Source: Bacteriovoracaceae bacterium
GTDB taxonomy: Bacteria; Bdellovibrionota; Bacteriovoracia; Bacteriovoracales; Bacteriovoracaceae
Assembly: GCA_947442115.1 (NCBI GenBank)
Contig: CANEVK010000156.1
Coordinates: 1-6,739, forward strand
Direction of reading: 5' to 3'
DNA: 6,739 bases
Positions 5,289 through 6,739 of the stretch are shown in pieces. Positions within the stretch are counted from its first letter, which is position 1, and each line of letters opens with the position of its first letter. The notes beneath the pieces are model-generated. The model was given only the letters and a program-made list of their open reading frames with translations. It was not told where the DNA came from and searched no databases. Position numbers and translations under genes: made by a program.

Positions 5289-6029
5289 GTGAGTGATAAT
5301 CAGTTACAAAAAATTCATGAACAAGCTGTCATTATGAAGCTTCTTAATGGCGCCAAAGAATCTCAGCTAGAAGCATTTATCTGGAGACTTGTTGGAGGAT
5401 CAAAATACCTTGCAAAAGTAAGAGTTGAAGCCATCCGTAAACAGCGCGGTGACTTCATGATTGTACCCATTGAAGGACAGGAAGAATTAGTTCAGGAAAT
5501 GCTTGTTGGTCAGAGTACAATCGATCTGTATATTCCAGATTCAGCACTTCTCTTTAGATCCACCATCCGTCAAACTGACGCACCTTTAAGGTATTACTTG
5601 AGTTTACCTGAGTTTGTTGCACAAGTTGAGCGTCGCAAAAATTTAAGATTACAAGTCTATGAAACTGATGAAGTTAAAATAAATTTTTCAAAAATGATGG
5701 TTGCAGTAAGACCACTGACCCAGCAATTTAATAAAAGTTGTTATGATATTTCAACTGGTGGGTTTTCTTTCATGGCCTCAAGAATGGAATCGAAGTTTTT
5801 TAGGATCAATGATCCGATTCGAACCATTGAGGTTTCAGTTGGAAATAAAAAATTTTATGTAAATGCTGAAATTTCACTCATAAAAGAAATTGAGCCAGAC
5901 GAGTTTAATGGTCTGTCCTATAAGGTTTGGCGGGTTTGTTGCCGCTTTAGTCAAATAGAGCAGTTGGCAAAAAAACATTTAGAAGTTTTTATTATGGAGA
6001 AGATTAAAGAAGAACTTAGTGCTATATAA
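5289..6029 (+). CDS. PilZ-domain c-di-GMP-binding protein, YcgR-like
   Basis: A 246-residue soluble protein predicted to bind cyclic di-GMP through a C-terminal PilZ domain. Both binding motifs are intact: RRKNLR at 115-120 (RxxxR is R116-R120) and DISTGG at 153-158 (DxSxxG). The preceding stretch FRSTIRQTD...YYLSLPEFVAQVERR (89-116) resembles the junction between the N-terminal domain and PilZ in YcgR-type flagellar brake proteins. The PilZ barrel ends near VCCRFSQIEQL (216-226), followed by a terminal helix. The N-terminal region (1 to about 88) is YcgR-like in size and position, but I cannot confirm it as a YcgR_N domain. Its place directly after flagellin suggests a role in c-di-GMP control of motility; this is inference. 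GTG is the only reasonable start, with AGGAG 8 bases upstream. No clear own promoter is seen, so it may be served by read-through or by a promoter I cannot recognise. The following gene starts 9 bases downstream. Confidence 0.85.
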   Translation: MSDNQLQKIHEQAVIMKLLNGAKESQLEAFIWRLVGGSKYLAKVRVEAIRKQRGDFMIVPIEGQEELVQEMLVGQSTIDLYIPDSALLFRSTIRQTDAPLRYYLSLPEFVAQVERRKNLRLQVYETDEVKINFSKMMVAVRPLTQQFNKSCYDISTGGFSFMASRMESKFFRINDPIRTIEVSVGNKKFYVNAEISLIKEIEPDEFNGLSYKVWRVCCRFSQIEQLAKKHLEVFIMEKIKEELSAI

Positions 6030-6038
6030 ATTCATATA

Positions 6039-6739
6039 ATGAAAATTTCCGCCATTTCTGACGTACATGTAAAAGTTCCTCATGATGAAGCTGATAAGCT
6101 TCTTTGCCGATTTTTGTCTCATGAAAAAGTTCAAGAATCTGATTACATCATCCTCCTTGGTGATATATTTGACTTGATGTGTGGCCCACATAAAGCTTAT
6201 CTCGAGAAGTTTTCTCATCTTTTTGAGCTAATTGATGGATTGATTGGTAAGGGAAAAAAAGTTTTTTTTCTTGAAGGAAATCATGATGTCCATTTAAAAA
6301 AGCTTTTTCAATTTAAGTGGTCTAAAAATGAGATCATTCTCTCTCAAATTCCCATTGTCGAAAAAATTGATGGAAAAATTTATTATTTTTCTCATGGTGA
6401 TGAGCATGAGGTCGATAATCTTGAGTATCAGCGCTATAAATCTCTTATTTTATCACCTCCACTAAAATTTGTAGCGAATTATTTAATGCCGTATTTTGTC
6501 CTCAATTATATTGGAGAAAGGGCTTCAAAAATGTCTCGGAAAAGAGGCGCCAAAGAATATAATGAGGAGATTGTTCGTCATCGATTTAGGACTGGAGTTG
6601 AATTGACAACAAAGGGTGAGTATCATTTTATTTTAGGTGGCCATAGTCACGTGAAGGATATCTTTCAATTTTCAACTCAATCTATTTATATAAATAATGG
6701 TTATGCTTTAAAGAGCAAATCGTTCATTTATATTAACAA
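6039..6739 (+). CDS. LpxH-like calcineurin-type metallophosphoesterase (runs off right edge)
   Basis: The frame is open from ATG 6039 to the window end (233 complete codons, no stop seen). The metal-binding motifs of the calcineurin superfamily are all present: DVH (8-10), GDIFD (41-45), GNHD (80-83), HGDEHE (119-124) and GHSH (201-204). The insertion after HGD, with Y130, Y133 and a hydrophobic, Arg-rich stretch (about 136-169), resembles the lid of UDP-2,3-diacylglucosamine hydrolases, which make lipid X in lipid A synthesis at the inner membrane. Classical LpxH has GNRD where this protein has GNHD, so it may be an LpxH2-type or another related phosphoesterase; a gene symbol is withheld. 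LpxH proteins are about 240 residues, so little is probably missing. No ribosome binding site is evident before ATG, and the gap of 9 bases after the PilZ gene suggests co-transcription with it. Confidence 0.8.
   Translation, partial: MKISAISDVHVKVPHDEADKLLCRFLSHEKVQESDYIILLGDIFDLMCGPHKAYLEKFSHLFELIDGLIGKGKKVFFLEGNHDVHLKKLFQFKWSKNEIILSQIPIVEKIDGKIYYFSHGDEHEVDNLEYQRYKSLILSPPLKFVANYLMPYFVLNYIGERASKMSRKRGAKEYNEEIVRHRFRTGVELTTKGEYHFILGGHSHVKDIFQFSTQSIYINNGYALKSKSFIYIN

Noticed and set aside
5979..6218. Minus-strand open frame across the PilZ/phosphoesterase junction
   Set aside because: Antisense to two supported genes, with low-complexity aromatic-rich content and no supporting signals.

Overview
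The window looks like ordinary chromosomal DNA from a low-GC, Gram-negative, flagellated bacterium. The best guess is a predatory bacterium of the Bdellovibrio/Bacteriovorax group (Bdellovibrionota). This rests on a compact flagellin of about 276 residues without a central variable domain, a stand-alone heptose-phosphate adenylyltransferase (so LPS is made), and a PilZ protein beside the flagellin. The taxonomic guess is inference from protein character only. I see no tRNA, rRNA, CRISPR array, insertion sequence or prophage gene, and no gene-free stretch longer than 150 bases.

Left part (1-958, minus strand): a uridine kinase gene (udk) is followed directly by the 5' end of a ribonuclease J gene that runs off the left edge. 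The udk stop codon TAG is followed at once, in the same frame, by the probable TTG start of RNase J.

Middle part (1048-4227, plus strand): a tightly packed operon of five genes, divergent from udk. It holds prmA (ribosomal protein L11 methyltransferase), rsmE (16S rRNA U1498 methyltransferase, probably starting at TTG 2004 with a 4-base overlap), an RDD-family membrane protein with a long cytoplasmic N-terminus, a stand-alone RfaE2-type adenylyltransferase for LPS heptose, and a 113-residue protein I do not recognise. Most junctions overlap or are very short, so ribosome modification and envelope genes are probably co-transcribed and partly translationally coupled.

Right part (4228-6739, plus strand): a flagellin gene with a good sigma-28-type promoter, a structured 5' leader and a strong intrinsic terminator. 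Next comes a GTG-started PilZ-domain protein with intact c-di-GMP binding motifs, a candidate YcgR-like flagellar motor brake. Last is a calcineurin-like metallophosphoesterase of the LpxH-like group, truncated by the right edge. Flagellin codon choice differs clearly from its neighbours (15 AAC against 6 AAT for Asn, versus 1 against 8 in both rfaE2 and the phosphoesterase), as expected for a highly expressed gene.

I found no clear sign of an undescribed system. The most interesting points are the flagellin leader with mutually exclusive hairpins starting at the predicted transcript 5' end, the flagellin-terminator-PilZ arrangement, the udk/RNase J junction, the short motif in the RDD protein's N-terminus, and the unrecognised 113-residue protein.
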